DNA from: Spirochaetaceae bacterium
GTDB lineage: Bacteria; Spirochaetota; Spirochaetia; B11-G9
Length of the DNA: 15,084 nucleotides
NCBI GenBank assembly: GCA_030600745.1
Contig: JAUVLL010000030.1
Location: forward strand, 1-15,084
Reading direction: 5' to 3'
The notes under the pieces were generated by a model, which saw only the letters and a program-made list of their open reading frames with translations, was not told where the DNA came from and did no database searches. A program made the position numbers and the translations under genes. Shown piece after piece: positions 7,512 to 14,659 of the stretch; within the stretch, counting starts at the first letter, position 1; each line of letters begins with the position of its first letter.

Positions 7512-8135
7512 TTACGGTTTATGAACCATAGCAGCGCTATTCCCATAAAATAGTGATTTAATTTTATGCTTTTGACCCAGACCTTTAAACTCCACCTGCC
7601 AGATTTCACCATTATTGGCAATTTTTTCAGGATAAAGAGGAAGGGTATCCTCAAGTAAACCTTTAATTATTCTCAAAGTAACTGCATGGGAAACAATAAG
7701 AATATTTGATTCACAATCCAATTCCTCAATTTTCTTGAAAAAAGGAGTTATTCTTTTTGCCAGCATCCTGTAGGACTCCCCCCCTCCTTCGGGAATCCAG
7801 TTCCATCGCTTTGCCACATCCCTTTCATAGGAAGGTTCCTGCTTTACGACATCGTATGCCATCCCTGTAAATCTCCCAAAATACTGTTCTGAAAGGGCCG
7901 GATCAATTTCCGCATCTACTCCCAATATCTTCTCGAAGGGCATGGCTGTCTGCCTTGCTCTGGTTAAAGGAGAAGAGACAATAACATCAATATGAAAATC
8001 ATTTAAAAAATCTTCGGCTACCTTCTCTGCAGCTGTTTTACCTTCGGGTGTAAGGGGGACCTCAGTCTGGCTTGCCAGAATTCTGTTCCTGTTGGCTTCG
8101 CTCTCTGCATGCCGCATAAAAAAAAGTGTAGCCAT
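7512..8135 (-). CDS. Histidine phosphatase family protein (phosphoglycerate-mutase-like)
   Basis: This protein of about 207 residues belongs to the branch-1 histidine phosphatase (PGM/CobC/PhoE-like) superfamily, which transfers phosphate through a phospho-histidine. The N-terminal motif FFMRHAESEAN carries the catalytic RHAE. SSPLTRARQTA gives the typical second arginine, EQYFGRFTGM carries the proton-donor acid region, and the late motif is VSHAVTLRII. Substrate cannot be assigned: cofactor-dependent mutases are longer, so a small-molecule phosphatase is more likely. I chose the ATG at 8135 because GGAG lies 9 bases upstream and the family usually begins a few residues before RHAE. The ATG at 8150, one base past the glycerate kinase stop, would add five residues but lacks a clear ribosome-binding site. 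It is encoded with glycerate kinase, which suggests a shared phosphorylated C3 substrate; that link is speculative. Confidence 0.88.
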   Translation of the reverse strand: MATLFFMRHAESEANRNRILASQTEVPLTPEGKTAAEKVAEDFLNDFHIDVIVSSPLTRARQTAMPFEKILGVDAEIDPALSEQYFGRFTGMAYDVVKQEPSYERDVAKRWNWIPEGGGESYRMLAKRITPFFKKIEELDCESNILIVSHAVTLRIIKGLLEDTLPLYPEKIANNGEIWQVEFKGLGQKHKIKSLFYGNSAAMVHKP

Positions 8136-8151
8136 TTTAGATGTCTCCATT

Positions 8152-9288
8152 TTATAAGGCCATACCTATTTTAATCATACGCATTGCTCTGGATGAACTG
8201 TCAATAAGAAGTTCATACGACCTGGACATTGCCTCTTCCAAACTCATAGCCTTGTTAACCGAACTCATAACAGCATCTATTCCATGATTATAAACGGCAT
8301 CAACTTTTGGACCTATATCACCGACAACAACCAGAACAGGAATATTTTTCTTCTTCGCCCTGCCTGCAATTCCAACAGGAACCTTTCCATATACTGACTG
8401 TCCGTCAATTCGACCTTCCCCACTAATTACCAGATCAACACCTTCCAGGTAATCGTCAAATTTTATCAGATCCAGAATAATTTCAATTCCTGATTTAAGT
8501 TCTCCACCACAAAATTCCATCAACCCATAACCCAGCCCGCCTGCAGCCCCTGCACCGGGTATATTGCCATTTGTCCTGTTATACTTAGCACTTACAACTG
8601 ACGCAAGTTTTCCAAGAGCTCTATCAAGGAGTTCAATATCATCCGGTGAGGCTCCTTTTTGGGCTCCATATATATGGCTGGCTCCCTCAGTACCGGTAAG
8701 AGGATTTATTACATCACAGGCTATAAATAATTTTGTTTTAAAGATACTTTCATCAACTTTCGAATCATCTATTTCTGCAAGATTTATAAGAGAACCGCCG
8801 CCCTCGGCCAGGTCATCCCCGCTGCTGTCCTGGAATTTATACCCCAAAGCTCTTGCCATTCCAGTACCACCGTCATTAGTAGCACTTCCTCCGATACCAA
8901 GAATAATCTCTTTACAGCCCTTTTTAAGAGCATCCAGTATCAGTTGTCCTGTACCATATGTGGAAGTTATTAGGGGATTACGTTTATTATCAGGGACCAG
9001 GGGCAGACCTGAGGCGGAGGCCATTTCGATAACTGCAACATCTCCTGGCAGTAAGCCATACTCTGCATCTACAGCCTCTCCAAGAGGCCCCTTTACCTTT
9101 TTCCTGATTATCTTACCATTCATGCTCTCTGTCAGAGCTTCTACTGTTCCCTCACCACCATCTGCAACAGGGATTTCAATAAGCTCTGCGTCAGGGAACA
9201 CCTCATGAACTCCTTTACCTATTGCTTCTGCAGCCCTGCGGCTGGTAGCTGAACCTTTAAACGAATCCGGTGCTATTAAAATTTTCAT
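8152..9288 (-). CDS. Glycerate kinase, type I (GarK/GlxK family)
   Basis: This 378-residue cytosolic enzyme phosphorylates D-glycerate with ATP, in most family members giving 2-phosphoglycerate, and feeds glycerate into lower glycolysis. Recognition rests on the N-terminus MKILIAPDSFKGSATSRRAA, then PVADGGEGTVEAL (about 41-53), the glycine-rich GIGGSATNDGGTGMARALG (about 131-149), ACDVINPLTGTEGA and the late motif LVISGEGRIDGQSVYGKVP. Length is typical. AGAGG lies 7 bases before the ATG. The gene is followed immediately by a histidine-phosphatase gene. A strong hairpin sits about 20 bases upstream, and before it lies the tail of a lost TRAP permease gene. Glycerate kinases are often encoded beside TRAP transporters and FadR-type regulators, so this gene probably belonged to such an operon. 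Confidence 0.95.
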   Translation of the reverse strand: MKILIAPDSFKGSATSRRAAEAIGKGVHEVFPDAELIEIPVADGGEGTVEALTESMNGKIIRKKVKGPLGEAVDAEYGLLPGDVAVIEMASASGLPLVPDNKRNPLITSTYGTGQLILDALKKGCKEIILGIGGSATNDGGTGMARALGYKFQDSSGDDLAEGGGSLINLAEIDDSKVDESIFKTKLFIACDVINPLTGTEGASHIYGAQKGASPDDIELLDRALGKLASVVSAKYNRTNGNIPGAGAAGGLGYGLMEFCGGELKSGIEIILDLIKFDDYLEGVDLVISGEGRIDGQSVYGKVPVGIAGRAKKKNIPVLVVVGDIGPKVDAVYNHGIDAVMSSVNKAMSLEEAMSRSYELLIDSSSRAMRMIKIGMAL

Positions 9289-9308
9289 AGTTATACCTCT
9301 AAAATAAC

Positions 9309-9336
9309 AAACCGGACAGAATATTCTGCCCGGTTT
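9309..9336 (-). terminator. Terminator-like hairpin in the glycerate kinase leader
   Basis: AAACCGG (9309-9315) pairs with CCGGTTT (9330-9336). Inside, after one A-C mismatch, CAGA (9317-9320) pairs with TCTG (9325-9328). On the minus strand the stem is followed by GTTATTTT. It probably ended the operon whose last gene was dctM. It now lies between the metallo-hydrolase and glycerate kinase genes, only about 20 bases before the glycerate kinase start. Confidence 0.75.
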
Positions 9337-9357
9337 TGATTTTGCATTAAATCACCA

Positions 9358-9450
9358 TTAATGTGTAGGGCCAATTAGCTTCTCAGGAAGCCAGGTTATG
9401 ATTTCCGGAAAAATCATACAAAGAACCAGGGTCAACATAATTATAACTAC
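9358..9450 (-). pseudogene. dctM: Remnant of TRAP transporter large permease gene (3' end only)
   Basis: On the minus strand a frame ends at TAA (9358-9360) and, read back, encodes VVIIMLTLVLCMIFPEIITW followed by LPEKLIGPTH. A last hydrophobic helix with a FPEIITWLP tail is the usual C-terminus of TRAP DctM/UehC-type permeases. No start codon or upstream part of the gene exists: immediately upstream the DNA encodes the end of the metallo-hydrolase in another frame, and the two overlap by 4 bases at its stop codon. About 30 of the usual 420 or so codons remain. I read it as a deletion or insertion scar at about 9450-9470. The match is by recognition of the tail and is short, so it needs a similarity check. 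Confidence 0.6.
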
Positions 9451-10277
9451 CCTATTATCAGGGAGCTTCCTGTCCTGTTGTGAAAGTATCGATCATTAGA
9501 GATACTTAAATTCGACATCGCCTTCTGTCCTGTACAATGGGAAACACCTATAACTTTCATCTCCCCCTTATTCAGGTAATCCATAGAGATATCTAAACTG
9601 CCATCATTTGCTTCAACCAGATGTGTACCACCAAGTACAGCGTAGATCGGTTTTTTAAGCAGATTCCTGGTCGCATCCAGCATATTCTTCATTCCGGGAT
9701 GGGAACATCCAAGAAGAATAACCAGACCTTCCGGTGTATCCATTGCTACAAGAACTTCATCATTAAAAGGATCGCTGATAAATTTACCATCCTTCAATAG
9801 CTTAAACCTTGTATTTACAACTTCATCTTTATGAATTCTTGGAAAATTTGTGATTACATAAATTCCGGGAAGAATTTCATTAAGATCATTGTTTACAAAT
9901 TTGTAAGATATGCTTTTCTCCTGTAGAAATTTTCGGTTAAAATTGTTTCCAAGAAATTCGTAGGAACCATTTTTATAGCCGTACTTTTCATTAAAAAAGC
10001 CTTCACCGAGTATTAGTTCAAACTTATCTGCAATATTAATTAAAGACCGTAATCCCCCTGAATGATCGTAGTGACCATGGCTGAGTATTACATATTCCAG
10101 ATCAGAAAGATCTATCTGAAGTTGTTCAGCATTTTCTAAAAAAGTTCCTGACTGTCCAGTATCAAAAAGCAGCTTGTGTCCGTCTTTTTCAATATAAAAC
10201 GATATGCCATGTTCATTTTTCAAAGCCAGGTGCTCACCCATTGTGTTTTCGATTAGTGTAGTTATTTTTAGACTCAT
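9447..10277 (-). CDS. Metallo-beta-lactamase-fold hydrolase (COG1237-like)
   Basis: This 276-residue cytosolic MBL-fold protein resembles the group annotated as 7,8-dihydropterin-6-methyl-beta-ribofuranosylaminobenzene-phosphate synthase-like. It shows LLFDTGQSGTF (37-47), the metal motif HGHYDH (67-72), GCSHPGM with H193, GGTHL with H219 and GVSHCTGQKA with H247, so a two-metal site is complete. The real substrate of these bacterial homologues is generally unknown. I chose the ATG at 10277 because AAGGAG lies 6 bases upstream. The frame could start at a TTG at 10295, but that would place the ribosome-binding site inside the gene. It follows the FadR-type regulator by 21 bases and is surely co-transcribed. 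Its stop codon lies on the edge of the dctM remnant. Confidence 0.88.
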   Translation of the reverse strand: MSLKITTLIENTMGEHLALKNEHGISFYIEKDGHKLLFDTGQSGTFLENAEQLQIDLSDLEYVILSHGHYDHSGGLRSLINIADKFELILGEGFFNEKYGYKNGSYEFLGNNFNRKFLQEKSISYKFVNNDLNEILPGIYVITNFPRIHKDEVVNTRFKLLKDGKFISDPFNDEVLVAMDTPEGLVILLGCSHPGMKNMLDATRNLLKKPIYAVLGGTHLVEANDGSLDISMDYLNKGEMKVIGVSHCTGQKAMSNLSISNDRYFHNRTGSSLIIG

Positions 10278-10298
10278 TCTTACTCCTTCCCCCAATAT

Positions 10299-11000
10299 CT
10301 ATAGTGAAGCATTTATCGATGATCTGATATCATCCAGAGCATTCTGAATATGGTGCAACATAGCCTTCTCAGCCGCATCCGAATCCCCGGATTTAATTGC
10401 CTCAAGAACACTTCCATGCTCAACAATTGTTTTTTCTATTCTACCAGGGATGTGCAGACTGGAAATCCACCCTTCAGACAAAGTCTCTGTCATTGTTTTC
10501 ATAATTAAATAGAGAGTTCGGTTTTTTGTTGATTTTGCAAGAATTCTGTGAAAACATTCATCCGCCTTAATTAAACCTGCAATATTTCCTTCTTCAAAAT
10601 TACGAACAAACTCCGTACAAGCCTCTTCCATTTTTTCTATATCTGATTTTTCTGCATTCCGGGCCGCATAGGCCGCAGCCTTTGGATCAATAATTAAACG
10701 AACTTCAAAATGTTCTATAAGGGATGGTTCATGGTTCTTCATCCAATCGGTAAATGCACTAAAGCTCCCCCCAACAGAATTTGAGATAAAAATTCCCTTT
10801 CCCTGTCTAACATTGACAAATCCTGTGACCTCCAGAATACGAACAGCTTCGCGAATTGAAGATCGGCTTACCTGAAGTTTTTCTTTTAGTTCATTTTCTG
10901 AGTAAAATTTATCACCAGGGGAAAAACCCTCCTCAGATATCCTTTTCTTTATTGCATCTACTACCTGATCAGACAGCCTGACCTTTTTTAACGGTTCCAT
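10299..11000 (-). CDS. GntR-family transcriptional regulator, FadR subfamily
   Basis: This 233-residue DNA-binding protein has an N-terminal winged helix (about 8-73) with the helix-turn-helix SENELKEKLQVSRSSIREAV (34-53) and the wing VRQGKGIFI. The C-terminal FCD domain (about 95-222) is helical, with ADECFHRILAKSTKN and late histidines in VEHGSVLEAI and LHHIQNAL that would bind a metal and an organic-acid ligand. Members usually repress uptake and catabolism genes for sugar acids or carboxylates until the ligand binds. AAGGA precedes the ATG. Its promoter (TTGACA-17-TAAAAT) lies upstream, with a palindrome and direct repeats at the expected transcription start, so it probably represses itself and the metallo-hydrolase. 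The glycerate kinase and the lost TRAP transporter are plausible former or present targets. Confidence 0.93.
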   Translation of the reverse strand: MEPLKKVRLSDQVVDAIKKRISEEGFSPGDKFYSENELKEKLQVSRSSIREAVRILEVTGFVNVRQGKGIFISNSVGGSFSAFTDWMKNHEPSLIEHFEVRLIIDPKAAAYAARNAEKSDIEKMEEACTEFVRNFEEGNIAGLIKADECFHRILAKSTKNRTLYLIMKTMTETLSEGWISSLHIPGRIEKTIVEHGSVLEAIKSGDSDAAEKAMLHHIQNALDDIRSSINASL

Positions 11001-11029
11001 ACTTCCTTCTGTATATTAATTGTTCAATA

Positions 11030-11066
11030 TTGTCTGCTTATCCGTTGTCTACTTATCAGACAAGTA
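11030..11066. promoter_or_regulatory. Probable operator of the FadR-type regulator
   Basis: The near-perfect palindrome TACTTATCAGACAAGTA (11050-11066) is centred at 11058. Its left half is part of a 13-base unit, TTGTCTACTTATC (11045-11057), that also occurs as TTGTCTGCTTATC at 11030-11042, 15 bp away. TTGTCT (11045-11050) and AGACAA (11058-11063) form a second inverted repeat. The site lies directly downstream of the regulator's -10 box, ideal for autorepression. The sequence is seen; binding is inferred. Confidence 0.65.
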
Positions 11067-11068
11067 AG

Positions 11069-11097
11069 ATTTTAAACCCATATTTACAGGATGTCAA
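11069..11097 (-). promoter_or_regulatory. Promoter of the regulator/metallo-hydrolase operon
   Basis: On the minus strand a consensus -35 TTGACA (11092-11097) and a -10 TAAAAT (11069-11074) are separated by 17 bases. Transcription would start near 11062, inside the putative operator. Confidence 0.75.
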
Positions 11098-11123
11098 GTT
11101 TTTTTACAAAAAAATAAATCAAC

Positions 11124-11151
11124 TTGAATAAAACAAGTCATAGTTTATAAT
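11124..11151 (+). promoter_or_regulatory. Promoter of the 692-residue protein gene
   Basis: On the plus strand TTGAAT (11124-11129) and a perfect TATAAT (11146-11151) are separated by 16 bases, with AGAGG (11167-11171) 7 bases before the ATG. A small inverted repeat, ACTTG/CAAGT (11122-11126 and 11134-11138), overlaps the -35 and could bind a regulator. The divergent regulator promoter lies about 30 bases away. Confidence 0.7.
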
Positions 11152-11178
11152 TAGGCCTATAAATACAGAGGTAAAATT

Positions 11179-13257
11179 ATGAATATCGAAAAGGTTATAA
11201 GTACAGTATTTCACAAAGATTCAGGAATATCAGGATCACGAATAACAGAAAGATTTAATACTGATGCAGATAATAGAGATGACATCTGCCAATCCATGAA
11301 CTCCGCTTTTATTATAAGTCTTTGCGGGACTGATCATCCGGAGTATAGCAATGCTAATAATTATCTTCAAAAAATGCAGAAGGATAAAATCTATGCCTCT
11401 CTTGCAAAATTTCTCAAAGGAGGATTGCAGCTCATATCAAATGAAATAGAAAAACGAGTACAGACTGATGCTGATTTTGCTGCCAGGTTGACAGACTTAA
11501 ACAAATATTCTGAAAGTAATATTGATTTTACATCAACAGATGCAATAGATGCCTTATGGTCAGTGTTCTTCCCTGAAGCAGAGGGTGTTTTTACAAAAAA
11601 AGAAAAAAAATCTGAAGAATTAAGGAAAAAAAGAATTGTAAAGATAATAAATCCCAACATGAAACCAATTACAGATCCCGGTAAACAGATGATATTTACC
11701 TCCAACATTCTTTTAACAATACCGGATGCAAAAACAGATATAGGATCACTGGGATACTCAGAAGAATTGATAAAGGGCATTACTCTTGCAGCTGGTGAAA
11801 AGCAAGCCTTTTTCTATGATCATCCAATACAGATAGGAACAAAGCCGGAAGCCAATGAAATTATCTATGGTCTGAAAGGGTTAAACAATACTGCGGACTA
11901 CGAGAAAAAAAACGGCAATATGGATCCAGGTCAAAAACTGACATGCATTCTTTCTGCTTCTGTTACCCACAAAAGTCTTCAAAAAATTGCAAAGAGATAC
12001 ATCAAAGAAGAACTTGATAACCATGGAAGTTTCGAGCATCTGGATATCTACATCTTTACAGAAGAAGATACAGAAAAACTTATTGATGAAATTTTTCTTC
12101 CAGCTGCAGCACTTATAAATAACATAAACACTTCAAACTCTGATAAAAGTATCAGAGAAGAACTTCTGAAAAGTATCTTTGGGGTAGACGGCGAATATGG
12201 CAGACATTACTCTTTTTTAAAAGCAATTACCGCATTCTGGAATATTCTTGTAGATACCGATAAAACTGCTACATTTAAGATAGATCTGGATCAGATATTC
12301 CCTGAAAAGGAATTAGAAGAACAATCCGGAAAAAGTTCATTTGAACACTTTAAATCACCACTTTGGGGTGCTGAAGGGACAGATTCTTCAGGAAACCCGG
12401 TTGAACTGGGAATGATAGCCGGTGCCCTGGTAAATGAGAAAGATATTCACAAGGGATTATTTACTCCGGATGTTCTATTCGACACCAGACAGGATCTTAA
12501 ACTGGAGGAGAGATTCTTTTACAGTAAACTAATGATGGGTCTTTCAACAGGTTCGGAGCTTGCAACCCGATATGGTGAAAATGGAATTGACGGAAAAAGA
12601 ACTTGCATACAAAGAATCCATGTAACAGGCGGAACAAACGGTATACTTGTAAAAGCTCTGCGAAAACACAGACCCTTTACACCCGGGTTTATCGGGCGGG
12701 CAGAGGACCAGGCATATCTTCTGTCAGTACTGGGGAAAAACTCTACCGGATTAGCATATCTTCATGAAGACGGCCTTATTATGAGACATGATAAAGAAGC
12801 CTTTGCCGGAGATGCAATGAAGGCAGCATCTGCCGGCAACATGATAGGAGACTTTATTAGAACTCTCTATTTCTCCAGGTATGCCGAAATCCTGACCGAC
12901 AATATCTCTGATATAAAACAAACCATCGATCCGTTTACAGGATGCTTTGTCAGTAAAATCCCTCTAACAACTGTACTCCTGCGATTCTGTATGAAAACCG
13001 CAGACTTATTTGAAGCAGGAGATGATCAGCTAGCCTCAGATTTTATGCTCCAGAGCTTCGAGCGTCTTGAAAGATCCATAGAGTTTGCCTATGGAAAAGA
13101 AGATCTTCTTCTTAAGACATACAATAAAGAAAGAAAGGGCTGGAATCTGTTTTATGATATTCTTGACGGGCTGGAGAATAAGGATGCAGTAGATCCTATT
13201 AAAAAGATGGTCATTCAGATTAAAGCAGCCGGGATATGTGCAGGATGCAAGGTATGA
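11179..13257 (+). CDS. Uncharacterised protein with GT-A glycosyltransferase-like C-terminal region
   Basis: This 692-residue protein is of no family I can name. It has no signal peptide or membrane helix, so it should be cytosolic. A lysine-rich loop (about 140-155) separates an N-terminal helical part from a middle part containing FFYDHPIQIGTKPEANEIIY and later ILSASVTHKSLQKIA. The region from H481 to H537 resembles the acceptor half of GT2/GT-A glycosyltransferases: GGTNGILVKAL (484-494), RPFTPGFIGRAEDQAYLLSV with an ED pair (E509-D510), then LAYLHEDGLIMRHDK. Family 2 enzymes have a similar glycine-asparagine, ED and late histidine order. TPDVLFD earlier could supply acids for a metal. The rest is helical and ends in CAGC. 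It has its own promoter and no partner gene. Role in glycan or osmolyte synthesis is a guess. Confidence 0.6.
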   Translation: MNIEKVISTVFHKDSGISGSRITERFNTDADNRDDICQSMNSAFIISLCGTDHPEYSNANNYLQKMQKDKIYASLAKFLKGGLQLISNEIEKRVQTDADFAARLTDLNKYSESNIDFTSTDAIDALWSVFFPEAEGVFTKKEKKSEELRKKRIVKIINPNMKPITDPGKQMIFTSNILLTIPDAKTDIGSLGYSEELIKGITLAAGEKQAFFYDHPIQIGTKPEANEIIYGLKGLNNTADYEKKNGNMDPGQKLTCILSASVTHKSLQKIAKRYIKEELDNHGSFEHLDIYIFTEEDTEKLIDEIFLPAAALINNINTSNSDKSIREELLKSIFGVDGEYGRHYSFLKAITAFWNILVDTDKTATFKIDLDQIFPEKELEEQSGKSSFEHFKSPLWGAEGTDSSGNPVELGMIAGALVNEKDIHKGLFTPDVLFDTRQDLKLEERFFYSKLMMGLSTGSELATRYGENGIDGKRTCIQRIHVTGGTNGILVKALRKHRPFTPGFIGRAEDQAYLLSVLGKNSTGLAYLHEDGLIMRHDKEAFAGDAMKAASAGNMIGDFIRTLYFSRYAEILTDNISDIKQTIDPFTGCFVSKIPLTTVLLRFCMKTADLFEAGDDQLASDFMLQSFERLERSIEFAYGKEDLLLKTYNKERKGWNLFYDILDGLENKDAVDPIKKMVIQIKAAGICAGCKV

Positions 13258-13275
13258 CCCTTCTTTAATAATTAC

Positions 13276-13304
13276 TTGACTTAGTTCATAGCTTAGTTTA
13301 AATT
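13276..13304 (+). promoter_or_regulatory. Promoter and direct repeats before the toxin-antitoxin pair
   Basis: TTGACT (13276-13281) and TAAATT (13299-13304) have a 17-base spacer, with AAGGT (13310-13314) before the ATG. CTTAGTT occurs at 13280-13286 and again at 13292-13298, a 12-bp repeat inside the spacer that could be the antitoxin operator. Confidence 0.5.
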
Positions 13305-13320
13305 ATATTAAGGTGAAATA

Positions 13321-13551
13321 ATGATAGTAAATATGCATGAAGCAAAAACACATCTGTCCCGCCTGGCAAACCGGGCACTTTCCGGTGAGGAAATTGTTAT
13401 TGCAAAAAACGGAGTCCCTCTTTTCAAACTAATGCCAATCGGCAATACCAGCAAAGAACGAAAACCTGGACTTTCTCAGGGATCGGCCTCCTTTAGCGAT
13501 GATTTCACAGATCCCCTGTCGGATGATATTGTAAAAGAATTTGAAAAATGA
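13321..13551 (+). CDS. Antitoxin of Phd/YefM family (VapB-like)
   Basis: This 76-residue protein is the antitoxin of a type II toxin-antitoxin pair. The N-terminal part, MHEAKTHLSRLANRALSGEE then IVIAKNGVPLFKLMPI, is the Phd/YefM DNA-binding fold, which represses its own promoter. The acidic, probably disordered tail (about 50-76, FSDDFTDPLSDDIVKEFEK) is the part that would wrap the toxin. AAGGT lies 6 bases before the ATG. The gene overlaps the toxin gene by 4 bases (ATGA), the usual translational coupling that keeps antitoxin ahead of toxin. The direct repeats in the promoter spacer are the likely autorepression site. Confidence 0.9.
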   Translation: MIVNMHEAKTHLSRLANRALSGEEIVIAKNGVPLFKLMPIGNTSKERKPGLSQGSASFSDDFTDPLSDDIVKEFEK

Positions 13552-13940
13552 ATCTATTACTTGATACTCATACATTTATCTGGTGGTCCTGTAATCCGGA
13601 AAAACTACCCCTAAACTTACTCAATTTATTAAAAAACCCGGTAAATACTCTTTTTTTTAGTACAGCTTCAACATGGGAAGTGCAAATAAAAATTGGTATA
13701 GGAAAACTTTCTTTTACAGAAGACTGGGAGAAGATTGTTACCAGAGAAATTGAAAACAATTTTATCCAAATAGTTCCCATAAGTCTGGAACATACTTTTG
13801 TATTAAAAAAACTCCCACCCATACACAAAGACCCTTTTGACAGAATGCTGATTGCTCAGGTTCTAACAGAAAACTTCACAATTGCTACAAATGATTCACT
13901 TATCAAACAATACCCTGACATACAGACGGTCTGGAAATAA
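13548..13940 (+). CDS. PIN-domain toxin (VapC-like ribonuclease)
   Basis: This 130-residue single PIN domain should be an Mg2+-dependent RNase that blocks translation when free of its antitoxin. The acidic site is complete: D6 in LLLDTHTFIWW, E44 in STWEVQIKIGIGKL, D95 and D98 in HKDPFDRMLIAQ, and D116 in IATNDS. The DTHTFIWW and KDPFDRMLIAQ signatures place it with the SLL0205/YPO-like PIN group that pairs with Phd-type antitoxins. Length is normal and the gene intact, so the module is probably active. No terminator follows; 32 bases later the broken TM1410-like gene begins. The pair may have arrived as a mobile unit, but no inverted or flanking target repeats were found. Confidence 0.9.
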   Translation: MNLLLDTHTFIWWSCNPEKLPLNLLNLLKNPVNTLFFSTASTWEVQIKIGIGKLSFTEDWEKIVTREIENNFIQIVPISLEHTFVLKKLPPIHKDPFDRMLIAQVLTENFTIATNDSLIKQYPDIQTVWK

Positions 13941-13972
13941 TTAGTGATTAAAGGATATATATGATAAATTGA

Positions 13973-14659
13973 TCAGAGGAACTTGTAACTGATAACGGCG
14001 AAGGTGATGGAACCCCAAACACAGCCTACATTGCTGCCATTGATGCAACAGGCAGAGAGAGTATGTTTTACGGCTACTACAACAATGATGAAATAACTCC
14101 TGATGAAGATAAACAGCACTTGCTTGATCTGTGTAATTTATGTGAAACAAAGAACATTGAAGTTCTTACAACAGATTATTGTTCGACTGAAAGTAAGATG
14201 CTTGATTCCTATAATGTAAACAATGGACACAACTTTATATCTTTTGCTGCAGACCAGAGAAATTTAAACAATATTCCCGATTATCCTTCAATTCCGTATG
14301 AGGTAAATAGTGCAAATATTACAAATATTTTACTAGCCAAAAATTTTCTCTATCTGATAAACAGCGAAAATTATTCTACAAAAAATGATTTTGTAACTGC
14401 TGTTTCAGCAACAAACTACAAGGTCAGATACTGGGAAGATGGTTGGCAGGATATTATTTTTGGTAATGACAATTCTTATCTTAAAAAAATACTTGATGCC
14501 GGTTTTGACGGCGTTTATCTTGATATTATAGACGGATTTGAATATTTTGAAGACTTTCCTGAATCTAGTTATAATTTTATTGTTTGGTCAGTAAAAAGGT
14601 TTTTGCCCTTAAATGTAACATTAGGAAAGTGCTCGAAAGCGTTTAAAGAGGATTATTAG
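13973..14659 (+). pseudogene. Decayed two-domain TM1410/GH114-like (endo-polygalactosaminidase-like) gene
   Basis: The frame is open from 13973, just after an in-frame TGA. The ATG at 14063 would give a 198-residue product but lies inside a domain. The order of segments shows a broken tandem protein. First comes a domain's C-terminal part: EELVTDNGEGDG, ATGRESMFYGYYNND, EVLTTDYCSTESKMLDSY, ISFAADQRNLNNIPDYP. Next is the linker AKNFLYLINSENYSTKNDF, which starts a second domain. Then ATNY runs straight into KVRYWEDGWQDIIFGNDNSY and AGFDGVYLDIIDGFEYFE. In intact relatives roughly 70-80 residues, including the SIGEAE-type active-site strand, lie between a first NY and the NYKVRYW block. After FEYFE the tail is unrelated and stops at once. 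Intact members are secreted; no signal peptide remains. The family reading is from memory of family motifs. Confidence 0.65.

Noticed and set aside
7451..7654. Minus-strand frame of 67 codons bridging the histidine phosphatase and kinase genes
   Set aside because: It overlaps the phosphatase gene out of frame and has no recognisable features.
8564..9208. Plus-strand open frame of 214 codons
   Set aside because: It is antisense to glycerate kinase, has no ribosome-binding site and no family features.
11391..11780. Minus-strand open frame of 129 codons
   Set aside because: It lies wholly antisense to the 692-residue protein gene and has low-complexity composition.
13258..13972. Transposon or insertion sequence carrying the toxin-antitoxin pair
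   Set aside because: No transposase, terminal inverted repeats or target-site duplication could be seen.
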